64,000 bases of DNA from Orthonyx spaldingii (lineage: Eukaryota; Chordata; Aves; Passeriformes; Orthonychidae): assembly GCA_013397795.1 (NCBI GenBank), contig VZTJ01003855.1, positions 2,355,410 through 2,419,409 on the forward strand, in the 5' to 3' direction. This document shows positions 38,270 to 48,991 of this stretch, one piece after another (positions within the stretch are counted from its first letter, which is position 1; each line of letters opens with the position of its first letter). Both the position numbers and the translations under genes were made by a program. Under the pieces are notes generated by a model. That model was not told where the DNA came from. It made no database searches and saw only the letters and a list, made by a program, of their open reading frames with translations.

Positions 38270-38940
38270 ATCCAGTATGGTTAAGCTTATACCTCAGTAT
38301 CCTGTGCCTTTGTCAGTGTGATCTCTGCTTTGCTGATTGTAGGCTAAATTTTATTATTCGTGTTTACACCACATAAATGAGGATTCCAGCAGAACAAAAG
38401 GAAGCTACACTGGAATTATATAACTGTCAGAGAGCAAAATTTAGTTCAATGTTACATTAATCTTTTTATCAATCACATAGCTTAGACAACAACTAATAAA
38501 CTCACTTTGGCTATGCTTATCCAAAGCCAGGAGCAGGGAGAGGTTATTGCAAAGTATCACTGAAACTCTATTTGTCCAGCTTGGGGTTGGCTGACTTCCA
38601 CGAGGAATGCGTTCAGTTAATTGAAAAGGTTTTGGTTAAAGGTTGCCAGCAAGAGATCATAGAGTTCTAGGCAACACATACTGTGCGTATGAACTCCATT
38701 CAACCTTTGAAATACCTCTGTGAAGGCAGGAAATTGAAATATTGTGCTATATTGGCAACTAAACAGTCGTTTATCATCCATGCTAAGTTTAGAGCACAGC
38801 GGAATGATTTTTAAACTCTGAGGGTCCTGATTAACAATTACAAGGTGTGTTTATGTAGATAAAGATTATGTATTGAAATACAGTTTCAAGAAGAATATGA
38901 GGTAATCAACAGCTGCATCCATCCTCCTATTTGCCTAAGA
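38270..38940. promoter_or_regulatory. Candidate distal regulatory stretch (AT-rich, PBX/HOX-type words)
   Basis: About 670 bases lack an open frame over about 60 codons. They are unique and AT-rich, with dense TF-type words, including ATCAATCA at 38468-38475 (TGATTGAT, the PBX-HOX word, on the minus strand). The stretch leads directly into the hairpin at 39046. Conservation is untested. Confidence 0.28.
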
Positions 38941-39033
38941 TCAGATTTGGACTGTGCTCAGAGGCACAGACACTATATTAAAACACAACAGAGTTAAGAC
39001 ACCTACTGACAAAGGCAAGGAAATTCACAGTTA

Positions 39034-39149
39034 AGGGGGAAAACGCCATATGTTCTGCAGTACCTAGGCACAACAGGGAGCATTCAGCTCATCATTAAAG
39101 AGGCACCCAGTTGTGCCTAGGTATTGGAGAACATATGGAACACTTCCCT
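39034..39149 (+). ncRNA. Candidate pre-miRNA-like hairpin
   Basis: Arms 39046-39074 and 39110-39138 are 29-base inverted repeats that pair at 28 of 29 positions on the plus strand: 27 Watson-Crick pairs, a G-U wobble (39060/39124) and one G-G mismatch (39057/39127). Inside, after A-A mismatches, GGG/CCC and GC/GC continue the stem to a 21-nt terminal loop (39082-39102). Outside, after a small internal loop, 39034-39041 can pair with 39144-39149. On the minus strand the wobble becomes A-C and the mismatch C-C, so a plus-strand RNA would fold better. The shape fits a microRNA precursor, but an ancient palindromic transposon remnant is equally possible. It was not recognised as a known miRNA. 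Confidence 0.4.
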
Positions 39150-39210
39150 GCTCATGTCTGAATTTCCTTACTATTGTCAGCTTATGGATCAAACTTGACG
39201 TTTTACTTTT

Positions 39211-39276
39211 TTTTAAATACAGAGTTCAGGGGAATTTTTTTTCTGTTTTAAATATAGAGTTCAGGGGATTTTTTAA
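39211..39276. repeat. Two-copy tandem duplication, 35-bp period
   Basis: TTTTAAATACAGAGTTCAGG at 39211 recurs as TTTTAAATATAGAGTTCAGG at 39246, both continuing into GGGA and a T run. The copies differ by a single base in the core plus T-run length, so this is a small, fairly recent local duplication. Confidence 0.88.
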
Positions 39277-39825
39277 AGTAGTTGTTTAGTTTGCAAAATA
39301 CCGTTTTAAATTTATAATTATCAGCCCCACAGACACACATAAATTATTGCAAGTCTGCTTTCAAGAAGAGTTCAGGATCACTGGAAACCATAACTTGTGA
39401 AAATGAAGCAGTGAGTTGCTCAGGGAGTTTCCAGGCAGACACCTATAGAAAGTTACAACTGGCAGGACTAATTGGACTTACTGTATCTGAAGAGCAGTGA
39501 TTTTATTTTATACTTCAGCCCTTCGCTCTAAGCTATCTCAAGGTTTTAACTGCTTAAGACAATATAATCAGTCTATTGCACTACAATGTTTATATTTTAA
39601 TTACCAGACTGTTAGGAGTCCCTAGCTGGAACTGCCAGGCACTGTGCTTGGTAGTGTACATCTATTTATGAGATCCAAAGGACTTATAGTCAAAGCTGCT
39701 AAGGAGTTAAAGGAGAAAAGATGATGGTTATTGTTCCCATTTCAAAGCTAGGCAAGAATGGTCTGGGACTAGGATAACTTGAACTGTGTAACTTCTCACA
39801 ATGAGCATTCAGTGTCCTGCTCTGG
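39277..39825. other. Non-coding stretch, nothing recognised
   Basis: Unique AT-rich sequence between the small duplication and the A/C-rich tract. No gene or repeat was assigned. Confidence 0.5.
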
Positions 39826-39969
39826 CCACTTCTACCTTTAAAATTAAAAAAAACCCAACCAAACAACAACAACAACAAAAATCACCAAAAAACCCAAAAC
39901 AAATAAACAAAGAAAACCCCAACAAAACCCAAAAAACCAAACAAAATCCCCCCACAAAACCTAAACAAA
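39826..39969. repeat. G-depleted A/C-rich low-complexity tract
   Basis: Only one G (39912) occurs in 144 plus-strand bases. From about 39846 the sequence is runs of A broken by C, CC, CCC and a C6 at 39948-39953, including a CAA microsatellite at 39863-39878. The minus strand is T/G-rich with four or more G runs of three or longer. It abuts a GC-rich block, forming a sharp strand-composition switch. Confidence 0.85.
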
Positions 39970-40053
39970 GCACTAACAAGAATGAGGCAGAAGGTGCCGC
40001 AGTGGGAGGTGGCAGTGCCGCAGGCAGGGCTGTCCCGCAGGGCAGCAGCGGGG

Positions 40054-40646
40054 CCGGGGGCACGCGGGTGGCGGTGCCGGGGACATGGGGGTGGCGGGGC
40101 CGGGGACACGCNNNNNNNNNNNNNNNNNNNNNNNNNNNNNNNNNNNNNNNNNNNNNNNNNNNNNNNNNNNNNNNNNNNNNNNNNNNNNNNNNNNNNNNNN
40201 NNNNNNNNNNNNNNNNNNNNNNNNNNNNNNNNNNNNNNNNNNNNNNNNNNNNNNNNNNNNNNNNNNNNNNNNNNNNNNNNNNNNNNNNNNNNNNNNNNNN
40301 NNNNNNNNNNNNNNNNNNNNNNNNNNNNNNNNNNNNNNNNNNNNNNNNNNNNNNNNNNNNNNNNNNNNNNNNNNNNNNNNNNNNNNNNNNNNNNNNNNNN
40401 NNNNNNNNNNNNNNNNNNNNNNNNNNNNNNNNNNNNNNNNNNNNNNNNNNNNNNNNNNNNNNNNNNNNNNNNNNNNNNNNNNNNNNNNNNNNNNNNNNNN
40501 NNNNNNNNNNNNNNNNNNNNNNNNNNNNNNNNNNNNNNNNNNNNNNNNNNNNNNNNNNNNNNNNNNNNNNNNNNNNNNCGGGGACACGCCGGTGGCGGTG
40601 CCGGGGACACGCCGGTGGCGGGGCCGGGGACACGCCGGTGGCGGTG
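40054..40646. repeat. GC-rich minisatellite, 23-bp unit, with gap
   Basis: Units begin CCGGGG(A/G)CACGC and end GTGGCGGTG or GTGGCGGGG, exactly 23 bp. Left of the gap are 40054-40076, 40077-40099 and a partial from 40100; right of it are 40578-40600 (first base hidden), 40601-40623 and 40624-40646. The distance between unit starts across the gap (40100 to 40578, 478 bp) is not a multiple of 23, so the gap length is probably an estimate or variant units exist. Many G runs of three or more make plus-strand G-quadruplexes plausible. Confidence 0.92.
40112..40578. other. Assembly gap (467 N)
   Basis: A run of N sits inside the 23-bp GC-rich minisatellite, a common failure point for sequencing chemistry. 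The missing DNA is very likely more of the same array. Confidence 0.97.
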
Positions 40647-40760
40647 CCGGCTCCCCTCCCGCCAGCACGAGAGGGCGGCACTGCTCGTGGCACCGGCGCT
40701 GCCTCTGGTGGCACCCAGCTGTCCCTGATGGCCGGGGAGGAACCGGGGACACGTGGTGGA

Positions 40761-43579
40761 AGGACGGCGTTCCGAACTTGCACGGAAATCAATTTGGCCT
40801 CAACTTTTTTATTATTTCATTTTTAAAAGTAATATACATAGTACTAAAAAATATAAAATCAAATCAAATTATATGGTATGTCACTTTTTAAAATTAAAAT
40901 ATATAGAAATGTGGTGTCTTGGAAACCACTCCGGTCTCATTGAAATATGTATGAGTTTGGTTCTCTCGTTCAAAATATACTGAGGAGGAGGACAGAGGAG
41001 GAGTGGGGTTTGTACAAATATTAAGTCCTGTCAGATCTGAATTACAGTATGATATGTACTGGACAACCACAATTCTCATTTTCCTAGAAAACAATGTAAT
41101 AGAGTAAGTTCATCTCCTTGTTTTGCCTCCTAAACAACCCTCTCTTCCTGTCTCAAAATCAGACTGTTCTTTCAATAAAATTAAAATAATAATAATTTTT
41201 TTTAAACATTTGTTTCTGAAACTTAGAGTTTTCCATTTTGACCCACTTTGCTTGAAAAGAAAATCCTGCGGACTCTGAGTAGGCCACCTATTTCCTCGCC
41301 TTATGGGGTGCTCTGCCATCACTGCTGCTTATGCTGATTTTACAGTTTAGGACAAAACAGTGACATGAAAAATGCTGCACAGCCAAACTTCCACAGGCCC
41401 TTGGATGCACTGCTTGCCAGCCTGAACAGCTCTGTTTGTCTCCCAGAACTTGTTACACCCTTAGATGCTTAGGTAAAGGGACGAGGAGTGGATCTGCCCT
41501 TCATTGCCTTTCCCCCCTCGCCCCTGGGGAATCCCAGAGAAGTCCCGTCCAGAAGGGGGATATTTGGGTGTTTGTTACCCTCACCTGGCCCTCACCCAGC
41601 CGCACCCTGAGCAAGGGAGCTCACCCCGTGTGGCCAGGAGGGCTTGTGGGGAGTGAGCAACAACCAAGGGAGAGAAGTTTCTTGTGCTGGACGAGTCATT
41701 GACTGGGGCACAGTCACAGTCACGGCTGAAACTGCATCATCATCCAGAAGAATGTGGTGGAGAAAGATTCTGTATCCATAGGAAACTGCCCGGCCTCTTC
41801 CTCCTTAACAAAAGGAGGGAAGGACATTGCAGGATGTTGGTTTCAGCAAGCCTGGAAGACTAAATCTGAGTGAAACTCACCCAACCTATCCAGGTCCTCT
41901 TAAACCTATGAGAGCTGTACTCTCAACTCAATCCATGCAGAAAATGAAGGTAAGAATGAGATTTAAATCAAAACAGTGAAACAACTCAGTCACAGTACTG
42001 AAACTCATTTAGGTTCCCCCTTCAATCCTTACATCACCTTCCTCCCCCTCTAAAAGACTATTGAAATGCTCTTATGATCTGAAAACAAAGCTAATTCATA
42101 TTTGTAAAAGTAGTTTTAAGCGGTCTAATAGGCTAAACAAGAAAACTATATACTAACCTCAGTGAGTTATCTGACATTGTGGGTATTCCTGGCAGGCTGA
42201 ACCATTTCATGCATCTGCATAAAAGTTAGGGTGAAAGATTTATAAGGAGAGCACTTGCCATAAGCAGAAAGAGACAAAGGAAAGTGCAGACAGCAGTGTT
42301 GTTATACTCAATTTTCTGTGCCAGCCTGCTCAGCTCTCCTGGGAAGCAATGCCTTTCCCTTTATCAAAGTCCTTGAGAGACTGGATACTCTAAAATTCAG
42401 ATTTGAATAGTCGGTGTTGATGTGGACTACTCAGTTATTAACTTGTCTTGCAGAAGTTCATACAAACCCTCCATCTGAAGGGGCTGTGGAGCAAACACAC
42501 CCATGCTCCCCTTCAGATGTCCTCTGCTGCCTCCAGGACTGGCAGCAGTGTCCCTAAGCAGACTGCAGTCATTGCTCTGCTCCATGGACACAAGAGAGAG
42601 AGGCTGAGGTGCAGCTGGGGAAGCACAAACTTCTGCTCCCTCTCCTGCTGGAAGTTTGTCTGGATCTCAAGAAACAACTATACCAACCTCCCTTCCTCAG
42701 CACTTTGCACTGCCATGGCTTCGGGGCTTGGGTGACACAGCAGAGCATCTGTGATGTTCCTCACCTTTTACTTGCTGAGCACTCACAGCTAGAAGGGGGT
42801 TTTAAAGAGCAAAGACGGCTGACAGGACCCCTCACAAGAGCTATACCTTCCTCTCAATCTTTAATCCTATTTTAGAAAGTAACAAAAACTCACTAATGAC
42901 TCCAAACCTTGGAGATGTTCCAATCACTACCTTTTTTTACTCCATTTCTGTACCTTTTTAAAATGTCAATAAACCCTTCCCGAGCGCCTGCAATACTCAT
43001 GTCAAGACCTTCAGCTGTCTCTGTACAGAAACACAAGCCAGCATTGGTCTAAGCTCTGTGGTTAGAACCCATCTCTCCACTAACCTAAGAAAGAGTTCGG
43101 AGACTGAGCTTCAGACTCAGAAACATCACAGAGTTGACAGGGAATATTCTCACAGTGACTTAAAATACTGTGGTCACCCTGCTCCAGAAAACTGTGCAAA
43201 GCTGGGGATCAAGCAGACCGTCCTCAAAAGAGTGCTAGCCGTGTCCTGCCAGCCTGCACAGGACAGAGGATGGGGCCGTGTACTCATTCTGCTCAACGAG
43301 GAGGAAACAGGTCCTGCATACAGGGCATCACAGAGATGGCAAAACCTCCTGTGCCACCAGTGCTCTGCTGTGGAAGGAGCGGGAGCAGCTTGCCCTGTCC
43401 TACGTGTCAATTAGTCAGACTGAAGTTATATCAAGTAACAGGGCACAGAAATGTAACCTTTTGTCTGATAAGGCTTTCCAAATTGCCAGTCATCTGGAAA
43501 GGCTGTGTGCAGGCAAGGGTCAGAAGTTTTAGCAAGAGCTACACTAGCAGCATGGCAAGGCAGTAAACCATCACAGGAG
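40761..43579. other. Non-coding stretch
   Basis: AT-rich to about 41230, then mixed composition. The longest frame (43058-43414, plus, 118 codons) is unrecognised, with frames open in both directions over the same DNA. No repeat family was identified. Confidence 0.5.
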
Positions 43580-43860
43580 CAGGTGCAAATATTAGCTGTG
43601 TGAACATTTGGAATCTTGAAACAAATTCGCTAAAGATTTAGGACTTCATTAAGGTCAAAAGGGTTATGCTGTAGTTGATAGGCACATTTGTTTTATTAAT
43701 TGAGTCATAAGTTCTGGAAGTCTGCAAATATATTGCAAAACATGCATCAGCTGCTTTCAATTGCCATGGGAGATCTGAAACCCTGCCAGTAAGTCTGTTT
43801 GCAGCTCTTAAAAGCTTTGGCTTAAAACCTGTTTTAAACTATTAACAATTACCTTTTTTT
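43580..43860. promoter_or_regulatory. Candidate distal regulatory element
   Basis: Unique AT-rich stretch with a homeodomain-type ATTAATTGAG near 43696 and the nuclear-receptor word AAGGTCA at 43651-43657. No frame over 60 codons and no repeat signature. Composition-based call only. Confidence 0.2.
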
Positions 43861-46800
43861 TTTAAGCATGCAAGAAGGGAGGGCAAGATAAAGAGAAGCC
43901 CATGTTTTCTTTAGACTCAGAGCACAAGAGTTACTGATGTTAGTATCCTTCTCTCAAGAAGGCTGATTATTTTCTAGACAGCCCAAGCTTTCCCACTCCC
44001 TGGTGCCCCTAGCCTTGGTGTTATCATCTCATGCAGCTCTCAGTGTGTCTTAGAATGAAGAACATTTGGTCAGCATCCTGTTGGAAAAGAAATGTCTAAG
44101 CAAAAGGGGAAGATGTCCCATTTCCATGCCTTGTTTTAAAGCTGTTGGGCATACAGGACATGAATGCCAAAAGGAAGCAGTGCAAAGCAAAGCAGTTGCT
44201 ACGATCTGTCCCAAATACGTGTCAAAGCACCACCAACAAAACACAGAGCAGCTGTTTTTCTTGCACAGTACCAAGCCCAAAGTGATCATGTCACCCCTCT
44301 GAGCAGCTTTCAGCTATGCAGATAGTGTTTCATACATGAGTTACTTAAGCTTCAAACCCAGCGAGTCTCTCCTATTACCCCACCACAGCACTGGGATGAT
44401 TTGTCAGCTGCTCTCTTAAAAGCTGTCATAGCCAAAAGTGGCTGGAAGCCAGACAGAGCTGCTCAGTTTGCCCTCCTGTGAAAGAGACCTGACTCATTAC
44501 GGTTCGTCCCAATGACATAAAAGGTTGCCGATTTGGCACCCTCATTTCCCTCGATGCAGAATCAGCTTTGAAAGCCACTCTCCCAAGCCTGTGCACCTGT
44601 TTGGTTCTTCTGTGCCCACATCCTATTTCAGTTCTCCTGCCTTTTGCTCTTTTTGTCTTTAGGAGGCCAAGTAGCTCCTATAGGAAGACAAAAGTTGGTC
44701 TGCAAATTAATGCAAATTACTTTTTGGAAATAGACTTAAATTTTGGTTCCCTGATCTTAACACAACTTCAGGATGCACTGGGTTCATACAGAGCTTATAT
44801 CTGGTGCTGACCTGAGCAAGGACCAGACAAGAGACTCATCCATCTCTCAAGACAAGAGGATCACCCACCTCTGCAAGAGGCTCTTGCCTCTGGCACCTCT
44901 TGACTTCACACTGCATTTTGAATTACACTGTCTTCCAGCAAATTTGTCAGATCTCACAGTACAATAAAACCAGCCATCTGGGTACCTCAGGTATGCCAAC
45001 ATAAGCTGAGACATCCCCTAATATTTTAGCATTTTTACTTCCCTTCTTGCAGCCCTTGCAAGCAGCGATGTGCCGCTGCCCTCCTCACATTCCCTCTCAT
45101 CACACAGAGCTGTGGCACAGAAAGGCCAGAAGAGAACACCACTGCACTTAGCTCCTCATGAAACCAGGTACCAAAATGCTCTCAGGGATTCAGACACAGC
45201 TCCTTTGAGAGCTCTGTGGCAGCACAGGGAAGGTCCACGCTCAGGTCCATTGTGACCCTTTCCAATGGGGCCAACTCACTGCTCTGAGCAATCTTGTAAA
45301 CAATAAAAGGTCTGATCATGGGAAACCCTGGTACAAAGCCACCACACAGCTTGGGGGTCTCTCTTGTTAACAACTATAACACACCTGACACCAACCCAAG
45401 GCGTTTTTTTGGCCAGGAACAAGGTTACTCCCATGTCAACAGGAAGCCCCCTCAAAGCTGTGCCAGCTACGCTCACAGGACAACCAGGATCTGCTGAGCC
45501 AGGCTGGAGTGATGGCATTGTCCTGGGCAACCTCCAGGACTTTGGTTTGGTCTGGGGTGGTGCCTTCCCACCCCATTTGTGGCACACGTAGCCAACTCTG
45601 CTGCCAAGGGCTGCCCAAACCAGCACCCCAATTAGATATGGGCTAAATAAACACATCTGCTAAAAACACACACTTATCACTGTTTATCACTCAAGCTTGA
45701 AAGTCTTTTTCGTTCCAGAGTAGTCACTGGACTTCATTACTCTCAACCCACAAAATGGATTTGCTCCTCTGTGGGTACAAAGCACCGTGTGTTTTACTGA
45801 AGGACTTTTTCCATAGCTGGAGTCTCAGGAGATCCACCTCTGGACCACCAGCTACAGTGCAGCAAATACGTTTGGGATAAAGCAGTTTTAGCAGCTTTTT
45901 TTCACTTTACCAGCTTTACTTCCTAATTCTGTGCACTTCACTTCCAACAAACCACCACTTGAGTAATTTTTTCAAATAAGCTCTTTTGTAGTATCAGTTC
46001 CTTTTTCCAATAAAAATATTTTTGCTCTGTGGTTTCAGTCTTTGGCTGCTTTTTCATCAGGTCACAAGTTAGTTATTTGTGAAATTTATTATTGTTTCAA
46101 CCAATTGAAAAAGTTTTGCAGGTTTTGGCTACAATAGTAACCAAGTTAATGACTTGTCCCATAAGAAAGACAGAAATGATAAATCTATTTATGACTTCTC
46201 ATAGGGAACCCCATGTTCGTGGTGGCTGAAGGAACATCTGATCAGGGAGCAGCACTTTAACCATGACGAAAATTCAAGGATTTTTTTTAGCATGAGAAAT
46301 TAGTTTGCGTGTACAGCAGCCAAATGATATAAGCATTTAAGAGTCCATAAATACTCCTTCACAAGAGAGATCATAATCGTTACTGGGTCAAAGTCACCTT
46401 CCAAAAAATTCGTTACATTGGTGCCTAGTGAATAAAATATATGCTTTCTGCTCTGTAAGCAGCTGCATGATCATCTTTACAATTCTAGTTTAGATTGGCC
46501 AGAACCTTCATAAACTTTAAATAAGATTTCTTTTCCCAGATCTCATTCCTTAAAGCTAACAATAAAAATCTCCAAGGAAAATCCAGCAGGGAATGGTGCC
46601 ATTCTTAGTGTCCTGTGGCATTTGAAAAGGTCATACCTACAATATAGCCCATTAGAGATTTACACTCTGGCCTAAGCCCACATCAGATTTAAGGATGCAA
46701 TTCAATGCTTGACTCAGAATTTTCTACCTAAGCAAGAGAGATGTTATGGTTCACCTCTTCATGGGGTTTTTAACACACTGAGTTCACACTGAGTGAGATA

Positions 46801-48973
46801 CCACCGCTCTAACCAAAACTATGCCTTTCTTTTAATTTGGGGGTTTCCAATCACGGTTCTGAAAGAACTCTCTTGTGACTGTGGAAATTCAAGTCAGGTT
46901 ATGAGAAAGTATTAAAACAATGAATACTGGGTTTGGCTTACATCAAGGAAGACCAGGAGAGGGCATGTGCAGCTATTTCAATTCATAAAGACCTTTGTGT
47001 GACTCGTGTGTTTTCACTTCTCCCTTGATTTTAAAGGGCCCAAAGCCATTTCCATCTCTCCAAGCTGCTCTGCAGTATGCACAGTAATTGGGACCTTACA
47101 TTAAGAGAGATTTATTTATGTTACACAGAAATTATGCTCTTTTATCAAACACTGTAATCAGGGTACTTTGCTGTTGAAGTGTGAAGGCAGGTAGCAGGGT
47201 GAAGGACAAGGACTGACATCAGTAGATCTCTCTTGTAATGAAGAGCATTTGAGACTGTACCAGCAAGCTTCTCAAGGAACAGGATCTGCCTGGGCTGTCC
47301 TGTGTACAACAGGCCCCTTTTGTAAGTCATTTAAATGTTTAGTGGCTTTGCATTTTTTAACAATTCCTGCCAAATTGTATGTATTTATTTCAAGCCTTCC
47401 CAGTGTCTGCTATTTACAAATACTGCCATATATTTTAAAGCAAGAGTCACTCCCAATTAGCTCAAGTGTTTAAGAAAATCATCATATATTCTGAACAATG
47501 AAAGATCACAGAAGGAGGTCTCCTAATGGATGGCAGGTGTGGGAATGAAAGCATCTAAAGACTTTGAGCCAAAATCTAAGAAGTCACAGAATATCATAAT
47601 TCACTTTAAATTGCACCTAGGTCACAAAGTTAAATAAGACCTTTGACTCAGAAAATATTTTAAACCACCACCATTTTTGTAACAGAAAAACAAACAAACA
47701 AACAAAAACACTCCCCAAAATGCTGATTCTTTATAAGAAGATATGTAAAGTCAGCTGTATATGGAGAATAAATAAAAATTAATAATAAATATAAAACTAA
47801 TAAACATAAGATTGACAAACACAGATATTTTTGCCTCTGTTTTCAGGAAGCTATAAAGAGCCTTGATAAGCTCTAGTCATCCACAGAGATCTCCTCCTTC
47901 TGCTTTACTAGAAAACACTGAAAACCAGGCAGGTTAACTCATACTTCAAAGTTTGCACCCACTACACACTGTAGTAACAAAACTACTTTTAGGATCTTCA
48001 AACACAGATGATAATATAAAATAGCCTTTGTCACAAAAATAGCAGAGTAAGATCAACAGATTAGCCAGATGAAATTCTCCAGCGTGGACTCTCATTTGAT
48101 TGACACAATGACCTTTGCTCTGTTCTAACCTGGACTTGTAGCACAGGAATATCGCACAGACCTGAGGTGCTCCTGTCCACAGTTAACGTGGTGGATGATG
48201 GTACTGAGCTGTGCCACAGCAAGATGCCTTTTCTTCCAAGAACTCCCAAGCTGAGTGATGAAGCAATAAGTTTTCTATTTGTAAATGTTCTTACAGTTAC
48301 TGTGAAAGCAGGGAAATTTAAAACTTGAAGATGCTTGAACAGTTAGAAACAATTGCCAAATTAGGTATGAAGGCAGAGACAGGGATAGGGAAATACAACC
48401 TTCCTTCAGTCACTGTAACATCACCACAGTACCATAAACACACTGTAAGCTTTGAGCAACTCCATAAACCTTTAAATGGATGGAAGTAAAATTAACTGAA
48501 GATTTATGTATCTGACAGAAAAGAAAAAAAACCAATCATCAAAACACATATCTGCCACTGAACTCTAAAGCACAAATTGCATAAAGCCTGTCCTTCAGTG
48601 CCAGCATCATCATTGCCAGTTGGATGCTTCATAGCTCTTCCAAAATTTGAGCAGAGTACAGACCTAGTGGGCATATACAGCTCTCACTCACTTGAAAATT
48701 TCGGTCAAGGTGAGTGTTTTGTCATTTTCTGTGTCTTTTTCCTTGAGATACAAGAACACTCACCATTGTTATCAGCCAAAACTATGATCAGGCAAGTCAG
48801 TTCAGGGACATATGGTGGTATTTTAGGTCATCTGGTATGGAAAGTTAAAGCTGATCATGCTGAAAAAGCTTAGAGAAATAAAGTAACAGAAACCCCTTCA
48901 AGGTTGCCACAGTTAATTAATTTGCAATAAAGATAAAGCCATCATAGTCCAGTCAGACACACATGGTTGTACA
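43861..48973. other. Non-coding stretch
   Basis: Unique sequence. 45340-45640 is GC-richer, with a 126-codon minus frame and overlapping plus frames, none recognisable. A short AAAC microsatellite lies at 47687-47710, and 47760-47815 is very AT-rich. No gene is supported. Confidence 0.5.
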
Positions 48974-48991
48974 TGTTTACATGTGTAAACA
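48974..48991. promoter_or_regulatory. Perfect inverted pair of forkhead (FOX) sites
   Basis: TGTTTACATGTGTAAACA consists of two exactly complementary 8-mers (TGTTTACA and TGTAAACA) with a 2-bp spacer. Each is a full forkhead consensus word. Closely spaced inverted FOX words are known to support dimeric binding for some forkhead factors. The role here is inference. Confidence 0.4.

Larger units (their letters stand above)
40003..40760. other. GC-rich CpG-dense block containing a minisatellite and gap
   Basis: The plus strand changes abruptly from A/C-rich to G-rich near 40000 and returns to AT-rich at about 40800. The block is CpG-dense. Frames of 240-340 codons span it in several registers on both strands, but they are mostly N translated as X plus Gly/Ala/Pro/Arg repeat peptide. 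No gene is supported. A promoter island cannot be excluded. Confidence 0.5.

Noticed and set aside
40664..40679. CTCF-like word AGAGGGCGG at 40670-40678
   Set aside because: The 3' part fits the CTCF core but the upstream CCASY part does not. A weak match in a GC-rich minisatellite flank is not enough to call.
39801..40891. Frames of 240-341 codons on both strands
   Set aside because: Most residues are unknown because they run through the 467-base gap. The rest is A/C-tract or GC-minisatellite peptide, and at least six mutually exclusive frames are open.
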